Positions 37,660 to 46,887 of a stretch of 64,000 nt of DNA are shown one piece after another. The stretch comes from Paenibacillus sp. FSL A5-0031 (GTDB lineage Bacteria > Bacillota > Bacilli > Paenibacillales > Paenibacillaceae). Where the stretch lies: the NCBI RefSeq assembly GCF_001956295.1, contig NZ_MRTD01000016.1, positions 1 through 64,000 on the forward strand, in the 5' to 3' direction. The number at the start of each line of letters is the position of its first letter. The first letter of the stretch is position 1. The notes under the pieces are model-generated. The model made no database searches, was not told the origin of the DNA, and saw nothing but the letters and a program-made list of their open reading frames with translations. The translations under genes and the position numbers were made by a program.

Positions 37660-38637
37660 TTATGGTACATGCGTCGCAGTACTTTCGCTACCCTTGTGAT
37701 TATTAAGTTTTTGTAAAACATAATGGTACACGGTTGCTAAAGGCTGCTGAATAAGAATCGACAACACAACAGGCACAGCCGCTATTGGACTGAAATAACC
37801 GAGCGCCAGCACAATGCCAAGAGAAATGTTGCGCATTCCTGTTGCATAGGAAACCGTCACCTGCTGCTCGCGTTTGCGAAGCGGCGCCGTTCCAATGTAG
37901 CCGAAGGCGTAACAGGCACTAACCAGCAGCACAACAATCGGAACGAGCAGCAGCATATCCTGCTTCAGTTCTCCTAAATGCGGCGCAATAGCCGATGCAT
38001 TTAACGCGACAACACCGACGAAACAAAGCTTGGAAAGCGGTGCTGTAAACGGCTGCACGATGCTTTGAATACGTCCTCGGCTCATTTGATTAAGGGCGAC
38101 GCCAATGATCGTAGGAAGTACAATAATAACGAGCAAATCAACAATAATGGGTCCTGCCTTCACTTCAACAGCGGAGTCAAAGAACAGATGGATACCCGCC
38201 GGCACAACCAGTGGACTAAGCGCTGAATCGAGCACAACCATGGCTAGCATAAGCGGAACGCTGCCTCCTGACATGCCAACCCATAGCACGGTAGACACTC
38301 CGATTGGTATAAGCGTAAACAAAACGAGGCCCACCACATAGGGCGAATCTGCACCAAATGCGAGTGCCCCAAGTCCATAGGCTACCAGCGGAGATACGAC
38401 ATGAGCGATCAAAAAAGTAAGCCCCATAATGCCCGGCCGCTTCAATACCTCTCGCAATTGTCCTAATCCGCAGCCAATGGCCATCGTTAGCGTCACATAG
38501 GCAAATAGGTATGGAACCATTTCAATAAAAGGCTGAAGCTGTGTTGCAAATAGAAAGCCAAGTATCAACGATCCTGGAATAATGATGAACATCCATCTCT
38601 CAAATTGCTGGTTAAAAGCTAAACCCCATTCACGCAT
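37660..38637 (-). CDS. Bile acid:sodium symporter family (BASS) transporter
   Basis: A 325-residue membrane protein with nine to ten helices. The helices rich in G/A/P (ALSPLVVPAG, PIGVSTVLWVGMSGG) and the C-terminal TGMRNISLGIVLALGYF stretch mark the BASS/ACR3 superfamily. Members carry organic anions, bile acids, pantoate or arsenite; nothing here decides the substrate. No arsenic genes are nearby. Gene lies just upstream of phoR on the same strand, possibly in one transcript. Confidence 0.8.
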   Translation of the reverse strand: MREWGLAFNQQFERWMFIIIPGSLILGFLFATQLQPFIEMVPYLFAYVTLTMAIGCGLGQLREVLKRPGIMGLTFLIAHVVSPLVAYGLGALAFGADSPYVVGLVLFTLIPIGVSTVLWVGMSGGSVPLMLAMVVLDSALSPLVVPAGIHLFFDSAVEVKAGPIIVDLLVIIVLPTIIGVALNQMSRGRIQSIVQPFTAPLSKLCFVGVVALNASAIAPHLGELKQDMLLLVPIVVLLVSACYAFGYIGTAPLRKREQQVTVSYATGMRNISLGIVLALGYFSPIAAVPVVLSILIQQPLATVYHYVLQKLNNHKGSESTATHVP

Positions 38638-38752
38638 GATCTTTCCCTCATTTACCTCTTCTAGTCGATTTTGTACATAAGCTATATAATAACATAGACA
38701 CTCCGCACATGAACGGAAACTCTTGAACTTCGACTAAAAAGGAGCCCGATTT

Positions 38753-39895
38753 ATGAAAAACGGTAAATTCACCAATACGATCATTCGGATGCAATATGTA
38801 CCTAGATGGAGCGAATACGCTCCACGATTTGAGGATAACGCCTCCGCTCATAGCTTTAGATGCGCTGCATTGTCGATTTTGATTGGTATTATTGAAGAAA
38901 AAATATTCAAGCAGCCGTTAGATAAGCTGAAGCTTGTCGGAAGATGCTTATGGGGTGATCTCAAAAACACGGGCACCGGCTCCATTAAACATGTCACCAA
39001 AAAAGAATCGCTCGTTATGAATCATATCCGAGACTTCGAGATGGAACTTAGCAAGGAGATTGTCTCGTACCTATCCAAGTCTCTACAGGCTCAAGCCTTC
39101 GATTTTATCGTCCATGCACAAGATGATTCACCTATTGGACGCTTAGTTGATGCCATCGATACGCTGGATGCCTATTTGTATTGTCACAGAGAATCCCGTT
39201 ATGACACGAATCCTTTTTTTCATGCCAAATATAAGGAGCTCGAACAAGTGCTGCGAAGCACAGAGCTTCCATCCATACACTGGCTGCTCGATGAGTACGA
39301 TAAACATGATGGCTTTTATGAATTTATCCAATATATTATGAATCTCGATACCGTAAAAAGATGGAACGGCAGCTATAATCTCGTTCCAGACAATGATGCG
39401 ACACATTCCTTCCGAGTCGCTTCACTTGCTTTGTTTAATGGGCTGCTTGAAATCGAGCGCTTCGGCAATAAAAATATCGATCTCTATAAGCTGCTCGCCA
39501 AAGCTGCCCTTCATGATTTGCCTGAAGCTTTATCCGGCGATGTTGTATCGAATTTCAAGCACAATAATCCAGACATTAAACACGCTTTCGAGCAATACGA
39601 GAAAGAAACCGCTCAGTTCATGATTAATAAGCTTCCATCGTTTTTTCATGAAGATATGACCGAGTTCATTGTGCACAGCAAGTCAGCAGATGCAAACGGT
39701 GAGCTCGTTGATATTTCTGACAAGCTGGACGCCTTAATCAAAGCAAGCCTTGAGATGCGAAATAATCCTCATTACGCTGATACTTATTATAACCAGCTGG
39801 TTAAGGTTCAGCATCGCTATGAGAATGACTGTGTTGTTTTTTTCCTTGCTTATATTTTGCATGACTTAACCTATTCCAATTTAATTGGACAATAA
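38753..39895 (+). CDS. Tandem HD-domain protein, YfbR-like, first copy degenerate
   Basis: A 380-residue cytosolic protein made of two related HD halves. The C-terminal half (about 195-380) has the metal ligands of YfbR-type 5'-nucleotidases: H218 in THSFRVAS, H254-D255 in ALHDLPEA and a late aspartate in GELVDISDKLDA. The N-terminal half (about 1-175) repeats the pattern (AHSFRCAA with H33; GRLVDAIDTLDA) but has G68-D69 (LWGDLKN) where HD should be, so its metal site is broken. The likely activity is phosphohydrolase on deoxynucleotides by the second half; the first half may be structural or regulatory. Good AAGGAG site; single gene. Confidence 0.82.
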   Translation: MKNGKFTNTIIRMQYVPRWSEYAPRFEDNASAHSFRCAALSILIGIIEEKIFKQPLDKLKLVGRCLWGDLKNTGTGSIKHVTKKESLVMNHIRDFEMELSKEIVSYLSKSLQAQAFDFIVHAQDDSPIGRLVDAIDTLDAYLYCHRESRYDTNPFFHAKYKELEQVLRSTELPSIHWLLDEYDKHDGFYEFIQYIMNLDTVKRWNGSYNLVPDNDATHSFRVASLALFNGLLEIERFGNKNIDLYKLLAKAALHDLPEALSGDVVSNFKHNNPDIKHAFEQYEKETAQFMINKLPSFFHEDMTEFIVHSKSADANGELVDISDKLDALIKASLEMRNNPHYADTYYNQLVKVQHRYENDCVVFFLAYILHDLTYSNLIGQ

Positions 39896-39911
39896 GTGTT
39901 CCATACAAAAT

Positions 39912-39935
39912 GGCCGCGAGATATATCTCGCGGCC
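39912..39935. terminator. Bidirectional terminator between HD and GH3 genes
   Basis: A perfect 24-base palindrome with half-site GGCCGCGAGATA in a 55-base convergent gap. T-runs are weak on both sides. Confidence 0.7.
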
Positions 39936-39950
39936 CGGCTTTGGTTTATA

Positions 39951-41567
39951 TTAGCTATGAACAGCAGCACTCCAGCCGAATGGGTACGCAGCCGAAATTT
40001 CTAACGGCAGCTTGCCTTGCGGCTTAAGATCACCTAACAATACTCTCGCAGCAGCAGCAAGCGCGAGTGGACGACACTCATACACTGCCATGTACGTTTT
40101 TACTTCCGGGTATAGCAATAGATCAAGCGGGTTCCGAACCGACACAGCTATCGTACGCTCCGGTGCCAATTTTACGACCTCGCGTGCAATATCGCGCTCT
40201 ACGGGATGCTTCGAAGCGTCGTAAGTGACAACGACGATTTGTGAGAATGTTTCCAAATCAGCGAATGGATGGTCATCATCCATTTGACGCTCGACGATAT
40301 TAGCTCCATACTCTCCAAGAAAGTGACCTAATGAGCCGTCGCCTGAAAGCATTTCGTCAGCTACCGAAACAGGTACTATTTTCGGCCACAATACGAGCGT
40401 GCTTTTCTCGCGGCTTAATGGCAGCAATGGCCCTTCATCTTTTACTAGCGTAACTGAAGCCTCACTCCATTTAATTGCAACAGCTCGATTTACTTCCGTA
40501 CCAATTTCCCATTCCACTTGTGACCACGGCAGCAAAGGCTCCTCAAGCACAAGCTTCTCCTTAAGTGTCATAATCCGATTAAGCGCCTCGTTAATACGAG
40601 CTTCTGCAAGTTCACCATTCTCAACAGCACGCACAACGGCTTCTAGGGCAGCCCATTGTTTATCAAATGTATGGCTGATCAGCACCATATCGGCTCCCGC
40701 TTGCAGCGCCTTAATAGCGCCTTGCTCTGGTCCATAGGTTTTATCAATCGCATCCATCTCTAAACAATCTGTCACAACAATCCCGTCATAACCAAGCTCT
40801 TTGCGCAGTAAACCCGTGATGACAGGCTCTGACAAAGTCGATGGCACGCCTGATGGATCAAGCGCAGGCAAGCAAACATGCGCTGTCATAATGCAGTCCG
40901 TACCTGCTTCAATTGCAGCGCGAAACGGCTTCAACTCAATCGCGTCTAACCGATCACGCCCATGCAGCAATATCGGCAGCGCATGATGGGAATCCACCGC
41001 CGTATCGCCATGCCCTGGAAAATGCTTAACTGTCGCAGCAACTCGTGCAGCTTGATAGCCTGCTACTGCGGCTGCTCCGAGTTCCGCAACGACATCAGAG
41101 CGGTCGCTATACGAACGTACATTAATAACGGGATTATCCGGATTATTGTTAACATCAATACAAGGCGCATAATTCATCGTAACACCCAATTGACGAAGCT
41201 CTTCACCACATACAAATGCTGTCTCTCTAGCGCTCTCCTTATCGCCGGTTGCACCAAGTGCCATGTTGCCCGGCATAAGCGTTACACCGTCAACTAGTCT
41301 TGCAACCATGCCGCCTTCTTGATCGATCGCTACGAATAGAGGCGGATTGCCAGCTTTTCTTGCGATGCTTTGAAGCTCGCCGCTAAGCTTGTGCACCTGC
41401 TTAGCATCCTTCACATTGCGGGAAAAATAGATCGTTCCGCCAATGCCGCTCGTTTCAATTAACTGTTTGATTTGCGCCGTTGGCTCAAAGCCATGAAAAC
41501 CAAATACAAATAATTGTCCAACCTTCTTCTTCAAGCTCCAGTTATCCCACTCACGCGTTGTCGTCAA
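39951..41567 (-). CDS. Glycoside hydrolase family 3, NagZ-like beta-N-acetylglucosaminidase
   Basis: A 538-residue GH3 enzyme. It holds the NagZ signature KHFPGHGDTAVDSHH (181-195), whose histidine replaces the usual acid/base, and the nucleophile D267 in GIVVTDCLEMDA. A second alpha/beta domain (about 350-538) follows, as in Bacillus NagZ/YbbD. The enzyme would release terminal GlcNAc from muropeptides or chito-oligosaccharides. No signal peptide is seen, so it is probably cytosolic and acts on imported material. The start is a TTG with GGGGAAG upstream. Last gene of an operon with an ABC importer and a YesM/YesN pair, which suggests amino-sugar uptake and processing. Confidence 0.88.
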   Translation of the reverse strand: MTTTREWDNWSLKKKVGQLFVFGFHGFEPTAQIKQLIETSGIGGTIYFSRNVKDAKQVHKLSGELQSIARKAGNPPLFVAIDQEGGMVARLVDGVTLMPGNMALGATGDKESARETAFVCGEELRQLGVTMNYAPCIDVNNNPDNPVINVRSYSDRSDVVAELGAAAVAGYQAARVAATVKHFPGHGDTAVDSHHALPILLHGRDRLDAIELKPFRAAIEAGTDCIMTAHVCLPALDPSGVPSTLSEPVITGLLRKELGYDGIVVTDCLEMDAIDKTYGPEQGAIKALQAGADMVLISHTFDKQWAALEAVVRAVENGELAEARINEALNRIMTLKEKLVLEEPLLPWSQVEWEIGTEVNRAVAIKWSEASVTLVKDEGPLLPLSREKSTLVLWPKIVPVSVADEMLSGDGSLGHFLGEYGANIVERQMDDDHPFADLETFSQIVVVTYDASKHPVERDIAREVVKLAPERTIAVSVRNPLDLLLYPEVKTYMAVYECRPLALAAAARVLLGDLKPQGKLPLEISAAYPFGWSAAVHS

Positions 41568-41598
41568 TGCTTCCCCGTCCCTTCACTTATCAACCCTA

Positions 41599-43239
41599 TT
41601 ACGACGGCTCATTTAAAGCCTCGTTATGTTGTCCGCCCTCTTGCCGTCTCGTACGATAATCGGTAGGATTCTCACCTGTATATTTCATAAATACTTTTGT
41701 GAAATATCGCCGCTCCGCATAACCGACTTCCTTCGCGATTTGTGCAACACTCTTGAGCGATTCCCCAAGCATTGCCTTCGCGCGCTCCATCCGCTGCCGC
41801 GTTACATATTCGATAAACGTTTCGCCAAAAGTCTGCTTGAACAATAAACTAAAATAAGAGGTGCTTAAACCGACATGAGTTGCCGTTTCTTCTACACTTA
41901 GATCGCGATAAAGATTGCGGTCCAAAAAGGCTTTCGCTTCAGCCATTGAACGTTCCGATTGCTTTTTCTTATCCATAGATTTCTCCGAGACCGTATTCGT
42001 AACTTGACGAATAACTGATAATAAATCCTTAATGCCAAAGCGGCGATCCAATCTGCGCCAAAGCATATCCTCTTGCTCGCGAGTAAATACGCCCATTTCT
42101 TTCATCTCACGCATAAGATGCAGGACAAAGAAATGAAGCAGCGGCTTCACACGATTTAATGAAGGCTCATTCATTCGCTGCAGCAGCAGCGTAATACTTT
42201 GAAGCTCGCTGTCCACGCTTATCGTATCCCCGCGTTTAACCGCTCCAATTAATTTCTCTGCAGTATCCCAAAACGCTTGATCTGCTTGCGATGATTTTTG
42301 CTGAGCAGATGGATAAATGGCGATAATATCATGGACAGGCGTGAGCTGCATCCCTTGCTGTACTAGCTTATAGGCTTGGGATAAGTCAGCAACCGCTGCA
42401 AACTTATGATAAATACCTGCAAATAAATTCAGCTTTACATGGCTCTTAATCGCAGACAACAACATGTCTGCCCAGTTTTTAATGAAGGCAATATCAAATT
42501 CAGCCGTTTTCTCCGTTTCAATGAGTACACACCACTCACCATCTCGAATTTGAATAACCGCATGATGCAGCCCATTTTGCTGCAGCTTCTCACGCAGTAC
42601 ATTACATACAGCAAAATTCCACAGCTTTCTTTCCTTATCGGACCAGTCGCGCCAATCCTTCGTCTTCTCCGAGCTTACATCAAGATCAAGCACAATTAAG
42701 ACGAACTGCTGCCGCTTGAGCTGCTGTTCATCTCCGGTCAAGAGCCAATTATCTGCAGTAACATCGGTATAATCCATAATAATATCGTACAAAATTTTCT
42801 CGCTAGCGAGATCGATCATCCGGCCAAGCTTCTGCTTCTCTTCCTGCTGCAGCTTCTGCTTACTGCGCTGAGTAGACATCACTCTAGCAATAACACCTGT
42901 TAATTCATCATAAGGTATCGGCTTTAAGACGTAATCATTGACGCCAAATTGAATTGCTGTTCGCGTATAAGCGAAATCCTGATATCCCGACAGCATAATA
43001 ATATCGCAAGCCATTGCTTTATCACGGATATGCCGAACAAGCTCCAAACCGTCCATAACCGGCATGCGAATATCGCACAGCAATAAATCAAAGTGTTGCT
43101 GCTCCATAAGCTCTAACGCTTCAACACCATTTTTAGCTGTACCGCCAACGGTGAGCCCTAGCATTTCCCAGGGAATAACTTTTTCTAAATTTCTCGTAAT
43201 ATGTGCCTCATCGTCAACTAGGAGTACTTTACCCGTCAT
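41599..43239 (-). CDS. YesN-type response regulator (receiver plus AraC HTH)
   Basis: A 546-residue regulator with a receiver domain (D56 in LLCDIRMPVMDG), a long middle region, and a C-terminal AraC double HTH (VEETATHVGLSTSYFSLLFKQ; VAQIAKEVGYAERRYFTKVFMK). Its ATG overlaps the stop of the sensor kinase gene as ATGA. It probably activates the upstream ABC transporter operon when the sugar is sensed. Confidence 0.92.
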   Translation of the reverse strand: MTGKVLLVDDEAHITRNLEKVIPWEMLGLTVGGTAKNGVEALELMEQQHFDLLLCDIRMPVMDGLELVRHIRDKAMACDIIMLSGYQDFAYTRTAIQFGVNDYVLKPIPYDELTGVIARVMSTQRSKQKLQQEEKQKLGRMIDLASEKILYDIIMDYTDVTADNWLLTGDEQQLKRQQFVLIVLDLDVSSEKTKDWRDWSDKERKLWNFAVCNVLREKLQQNGLHHAVIQIRDGEWCVLIETEKTAEFDIAFIKNWADMLLSAIKSHVKLNLFAGIYHKFAAVADLSQAYKLVQQGMQLTPVHDIIAIYPSAQQKSSQADQAFWDTAEKLIGAVKRGDTISVDSELQSITLLLQRMNEPSLNRVKPLLHFFVLHLMREMKEMGVFTREQEDMLWRRLDRRFGIKDLLSVIRQVTNTVSEKSMDKKKQSERSMAEAKAFLDRNLYRDLSVEETATHVGLSTSYFSLLFKQTFGETFIEYVTRQRMERAKAMLGESLKSVAQIAKEVGYAERRYFTKVFMKYTGENPTDYRTRRQEGGQHNEALNEPS

Positions 43240-45047
43240 AGCTGATCACCTCTGCTCTTCGGAATTACACAGCGAATAACGGTCCCGCTGCCTTCTTGAC
43301 TACAAATCCACAAACCGAACGCAGGACCATAATGTATGCGCAAGCGATCTGCAACATTTCGTAATCCAAGTCCTCTTCTCTCACCCATTTGCGCAGCATC
43401 CGTCTGCTTGCTTTCAGAGTCTGACTCTGCTGACAGCTTAGTCAGCACTCTGGAGCTCATGCCTAATCCGTTGTCACGAACCATAATGACGATCTGATGA
43501 GGCTCAGCAGTTACATCAATCGATATCCTGCCTTGTCCGTCTTCATAACCATCAAACCCATGCTGAATGCTATTTTCTACGAGCGGTTGAAGCGAAAGCT
43601 TTAGTATGGAGAAATCAAGTGCTTCTGCCGGGACATTCAATTCGTATGAGAAAAGCTCCTCGAAGCGGTATTTCTGAATTTCCAAATAACTGCGGACATG
43701 CTCAATTTCTTGGCTGATCCTTATTTCTTCGGATTGATGCATGCTTGTGCGAAGCAAATTGCTTAATCTGCGCACCATTAACATAATTTTTGCGCCTTCA
43801 TTTTGTGCTGCAAGAGCATTAATTGATTCAAGCGTATTAAATAGGAAATGCGGTTTAATCTGTGCCTGCATAAGCATCATTTCCGCATGCTGCTTACGTG
43901 CCTGCTCTCTGCGCACTTCACTTAGCAAATTGCCGATTCGCTCAACCATACTATTGAAGCTGTTGGCCAGTAGAACGGTTTCATCCTTACCTTGAGCTGT
44001 TACTCGAATATCAAGTAATCCCTGCTCAACCAATCTCATTTTACGAACAACTTTAATGATCGTTTTGGCTACTCGGTTAACAAAAAAGACGTTGAACAAC
44101 ACCGCCGATAGCAAACCAAGGACCGTAATCATTCCAATCCACTGGACAAACCGAACATTTTCGTTAGTAAGTGAATCCCAAGGCTTTATGGACACAAGTA
44201 TCCAACCATTGCGATCCAATTGATAGGAAGAAACCAGACTGTCTATTCCTTCAAACTTTTCTCGCGAGCTGTTGTAGTTATTCGTGTGCTGCGGCAATGA
44301 ATCGGTCTGTTCATTTATATTATGACCATCCATCTTTTTTTTGCTGTCTAGCATAATAAGGCCTGCTTTATTGACAATGAGGTATCTTGTTTCAGCTGCA
44401 TTGGATTGCGGGTTTTGAAAGGTTTTGAGCATGCTCGATATTTCTTCCGTTTTGTACTGCGTAATCATTACGCCCAAATCATTAAATGACTCAATGTCCT
44501 TAACGACTCGAATTTGTGTAAATAGTGGCGGTTCAACACCTGTCAGCTCACGCTGTTCATAAGGTCCAATCCAAAGCGGACGTCCGCCAAGATTCATAAC
44601 ATCCTTATAGACGGAATGCTGTTTGAGCATATCGAAGGAAATAGGTTTGAACGTCGTCGGATCGTTGCGATAAGAGCGAAACATCGTGCCATCCTTCGCG
44701 TACAGCACAACAAAGCTGACAGCAGGATGTTGGAACAAAATCCGTTTCATTTCTTTCTCTGCTTGGTTAATTTGAATGAGCGTGCCAGCATCATTAGAAT
44801 TATACGAGCTGTATTTCAGTGTATCCTGCACCTCTGTGCTCGTTAAATTACCATCGGATAGCTGATCAAGCTCTCGAAAGAAATAATGAATATTGCCTCC
44901 TACAGCCCTGAGCGAAATTTCGGTTTGCTCGCTATACTTTTTCTCCAGCAGCGTCTCAGAGTTAATGAATGAGAATATGCCGAGGCCAATCATCGGAATG
45001 ACGATCAGAAATATGAATGCAAGCATCAATTTCGGTCTCAAGTTCAT
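43236..45047 (-). CDS. YesM-type sensor histidine kinase
   Basis: A 603-residue membrane kinase: helix 1 (about 7-28), large extracellular dCache-like domain (about 30-295), helix 2 (about 297-320), HAMP (about 320-370), His_kinase domain with H400 in QIKPHFLFNTLES, and HATPase (LQPLVENSIQHGF). The family senses sugars outside the cell, often together with a binding protein. It signals to the YesN-type regulator directly downstream, to which it is coupled. Confidence 0.92.
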   Translation of the reverse strand: MNLRPKLMLAFIFLIVIPMIGLGIFSFINSETLLEKKYSEQTEISLRAVGGNIHYFFRELDQLSDGNLTSTEVQDTLKYSSYNSNDAGTLIQINQAEKEMKRILFQHPAVSFVVLYAKDGTMFRSYRNDPTTFKPISFDMLKQHSVYKDVMNLGGRPLWIGPYEQRELTGVEPPLFTQIRVVKDIESFNDLGVMITQYKTEEISSMLKTFQNPQSNAAETRYLIVNKAGLIMLDSKKKMDGHNINEQTDSLPQHTNNYNSSREKFEGIDSLVSSYQLDRNGWILVSIKPWDSLTNENVRFVQWIGMITVLGLLSAVLFNVFFVNRVAKTIIKVVRKMRLVEQGLLDIRVTAQGKDETVLLANSFNSMVERIGNLLSEVRREQARKQHAEMMLMQAQIKPHFLFNTLESINALAAQNEGAKIMLMVRRLSNLLRTSMHQSEEIRISQEIEHVRSYLEIQKYRFEELFSYELNVPAEALDFSILKLSLQPLVENSIQHGFDGYEDGQGRISIDVTAEPHQIVIMVRDNGLGMSSRVLTKLSAESDSESKQTDAAQMGERRGLGLRNVADRLRIHYGPAFGLWICSQEGSGTVIRCVIPKSRGDQL

Positions 45048-45066
45048 CTAGGAGGCTCCTTCTTTC

Positions 45067-45912
45067 TTAACCCTTCACACTGCCTGCAGTCATACCTTCA
45101 ATGATTTGACGCTGCAAGAACACATACACAACCAGGACCGGAATAATGCTTATGATTACCGCAGCAGATAGCGATGCAAAGTTTGTGCGGTAGCCATCAT
45201 TAAAGGTTGCCATACCCGTTGGCAGTGTTTTGAGTGATTCAGATGTTATAAATAGTTGGGACAAAATATATTCGTTCCAGTTGCCAATGAAATTTAAAAT
45301 AAATACAGTAACTAGTGCCGGCATCGAAATCGGAATAATAATTCTGAAGAACAGACCGCTTGCGCCTAGCCCGTCCATAATGCCAGCTTCCTCAAGCTCA
45401 TTTGGAATCGAAAGCATAAATGCATAAATAATAAACACAGTTATCGGCAAAGCATATGTGGTGTATACCAAAATTAATGACCAATGCGTATCGTATAATG
45501 GCTGTCCAAACAAATGGATCTTTTGAATTAAACGGTACAACGGGATAAACAATGCACCCGCTGGGACGATTAGGCCAAGTAAAATGAAATTATAAACAGC
45601 TTTATTCATCTTCGTGTATTTCATCCGCGCAATCGCAAATGAAGTCATCGCTGCAAAAAGGAGCGTCAATACACAAGCTGCAACGGTTACAATTGTACTG
45701 TTCAGCGCATATTTACCAATATTAGCCGTTTCCCAAGCAGCGATATAGTTATCGAAGTTAAAGCTAGTTGGCAAAGACCATGTATTTACTGTTATTTCAC
45801 GGTTTGTTTTGAATGATGACATGAATAACCATAACAGAGGGAAGAGCACTACTGCAACATACCCCATTAAAAATGTATGCATCCACCATTGTGTGCCTCG
45901 GGAACGTTCCAT
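45067..45912 (-). CDS. Sugar ABC transporter permease (MalG type)
   Basis: A 281-residue CUT1 permease with six helices. The coupling loop reads EEAGIMDGLGASGLFFRIIIPISMPAL with the EAA-type pattern. Its ATG overlaps the stop of the first permease (TAATG). Together with that permease it forms the channel. No ATPase gene is in the operon, so a shared MsmX-type ATPase is expected. Confidence 0.93.
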   Translation of the reverse strand: MERSRGTQWWMHTFLMGYVAVVLFPLLWLFMSSFKTNREITVNTWSLPTSFNFDNYIAAWETANIGKYALNSTIVTVAACVLTLLFAAMTSFAIARMKYTKMNKAVYNFILLGLIVPAGALFIPLYRLIQKIHLFGQPLYDTHWSLILVYTTYALPITVFIIYAFMLSIPNELEEAGIMDGLGASGLFFRIIIPISMPALVTVFILNFIGNWNEYILSQLFITSESLKTLPTGMATFNDGYRTNFASLSAAVIISIIPVLVVYVFLQRQIIEGMTAGSVKG

Positions 45913-46793
45913 TAGTACTGCACCTCCTCGCTTTTTGTGATGCGTTGTAAAATACCCGTAAGAATCAAAATAATAATGAACATCGCAACACCGATCGCGC
46001 TGCCATATCCAAGTTCAAGAGAGCGGAAGCCAACTTTAAGCATATAAGTCGCCATAACTTCTGTGGATTGGAAAGGACCGCCGTTCGTCATGATTTGTAC
46101 GATATCAAGCACCTTCATCGTTCCCGAAACAGAAAGAAGCAGCATTACAAATAGGATTGGTCTTACGAGCGGCAATGTGATCATCCATGTTTCTTGCCAG
46201 CCGGTTACGCCATCCAGCTTAGAAGCTTCGATAATTTCTTTCGGAATGTTTAGAATTGCTGCCAAACAAAGTACTATGAAGAAGCCGATATTTTGCCATG
46301 CATTCGCGATAAGAATCGAGAGCATTGCAAGCTTGGGATCCGACAACCATTCGCGCGCCCAGCTTTCCGGTGCAACTAGACGAATTAATTGATTGATCAT
46401 TCCTGAATCATAGTTGTACAAAACGCCGAACAAAATGGCTACAGTAGCCGTCGATATAACAACCGGCACAAATACGGCCGATTTGTAAAAGTCACGCATC
46501 CGTCTAACTTTACTAATAATGATCGAAATCAAGAAGACGAGCGGAATGTTCACGATTAGGGAAAACGCCATGAAATAAAAGTTGTTTAAAAGTGCTTTTC
46601 TAAAAATTTCATCCTGCCACAATCTCGTAAAGTTATCAAATCCGATAAACACCTTCTCAGTAATGCCATCCCAACGAAAGAAACCGTAAAAAAAAGATAC
46701 GATAACGGGATAAACAAAAAACAAAGCATATAAAGCAAGCGTCGGAATAATGAACGCCACGTAAGTAATCGGATTTTTGAGCGCTCTGTTCAT
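45912..46793 (-). CDS. Sugar ABC transporter permease (MalF type)
   Basis: A 293-residue CUT1 permease with six helices and the coupling loop EASKLDGVTGWQETWMITLPLVRP. The frame extends to 46850, but the ATG at 46793 has AAAGGAGGA right in place and matches the family N-terminus, and the upstream part would run through a hairpin. Works with the MalG-type subunit downstream and the binding protein upstream. Confidence 0.93.
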   Translation of the reverse strand: MNRALKNPITYVAFIIPTLALYALFFVYPVIVSFFYGFFRWDGITEKVFIGFDNFTRLWQDEIFRKALLNNFYFMAFSLIVNIPLVFLISIIISKVRRMRDFYKSAVFVPVVISTATVAILFGVLYNYDSGMINQLIRLVAPESWAREWLSDPKLAMLSILIANAWQNIGFFIVLCLAAILNIPKEIIEASKLDGVTGWQETWMITLPLVRPILFVMLLLSVSGTMKVLDIVQIMTNGGPFQSTEVMATYMLKVGFRSLELGYGSAIGVAMFIIILILTGILQRITKSEEVQY

Positions 46794-46820
46794 AATGTCC
46801 TCCTTTTGTCCTAGCGTTAA

Positions 46821-46856
46821 AAGAGGGTGCCCTCCAGGAAGGAAGCACACCCTCTT
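46821..46856 (-). terminator. Stem-loop between binding protein and permease genes
   Basis: Arms AAGAGGGTG and CACCCTCTT with an 18-base loop, followed on the minus strand by TTTTAACG. A short T-run suggests partial termination or mRNA protection, giving more binding protein than permease. Confidence 0.65.
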
Positions 46857-46887
46857 GCATAGCAGGATCGAATGTAATGTGTTGCGA

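Noticed and set aside
38648-38851. A 67-codon minus-strand frame at the start of the HD-domain gene
   Set aside because: It overlaps the promoter and the N-terminal codons of the HD gene and has no own context.
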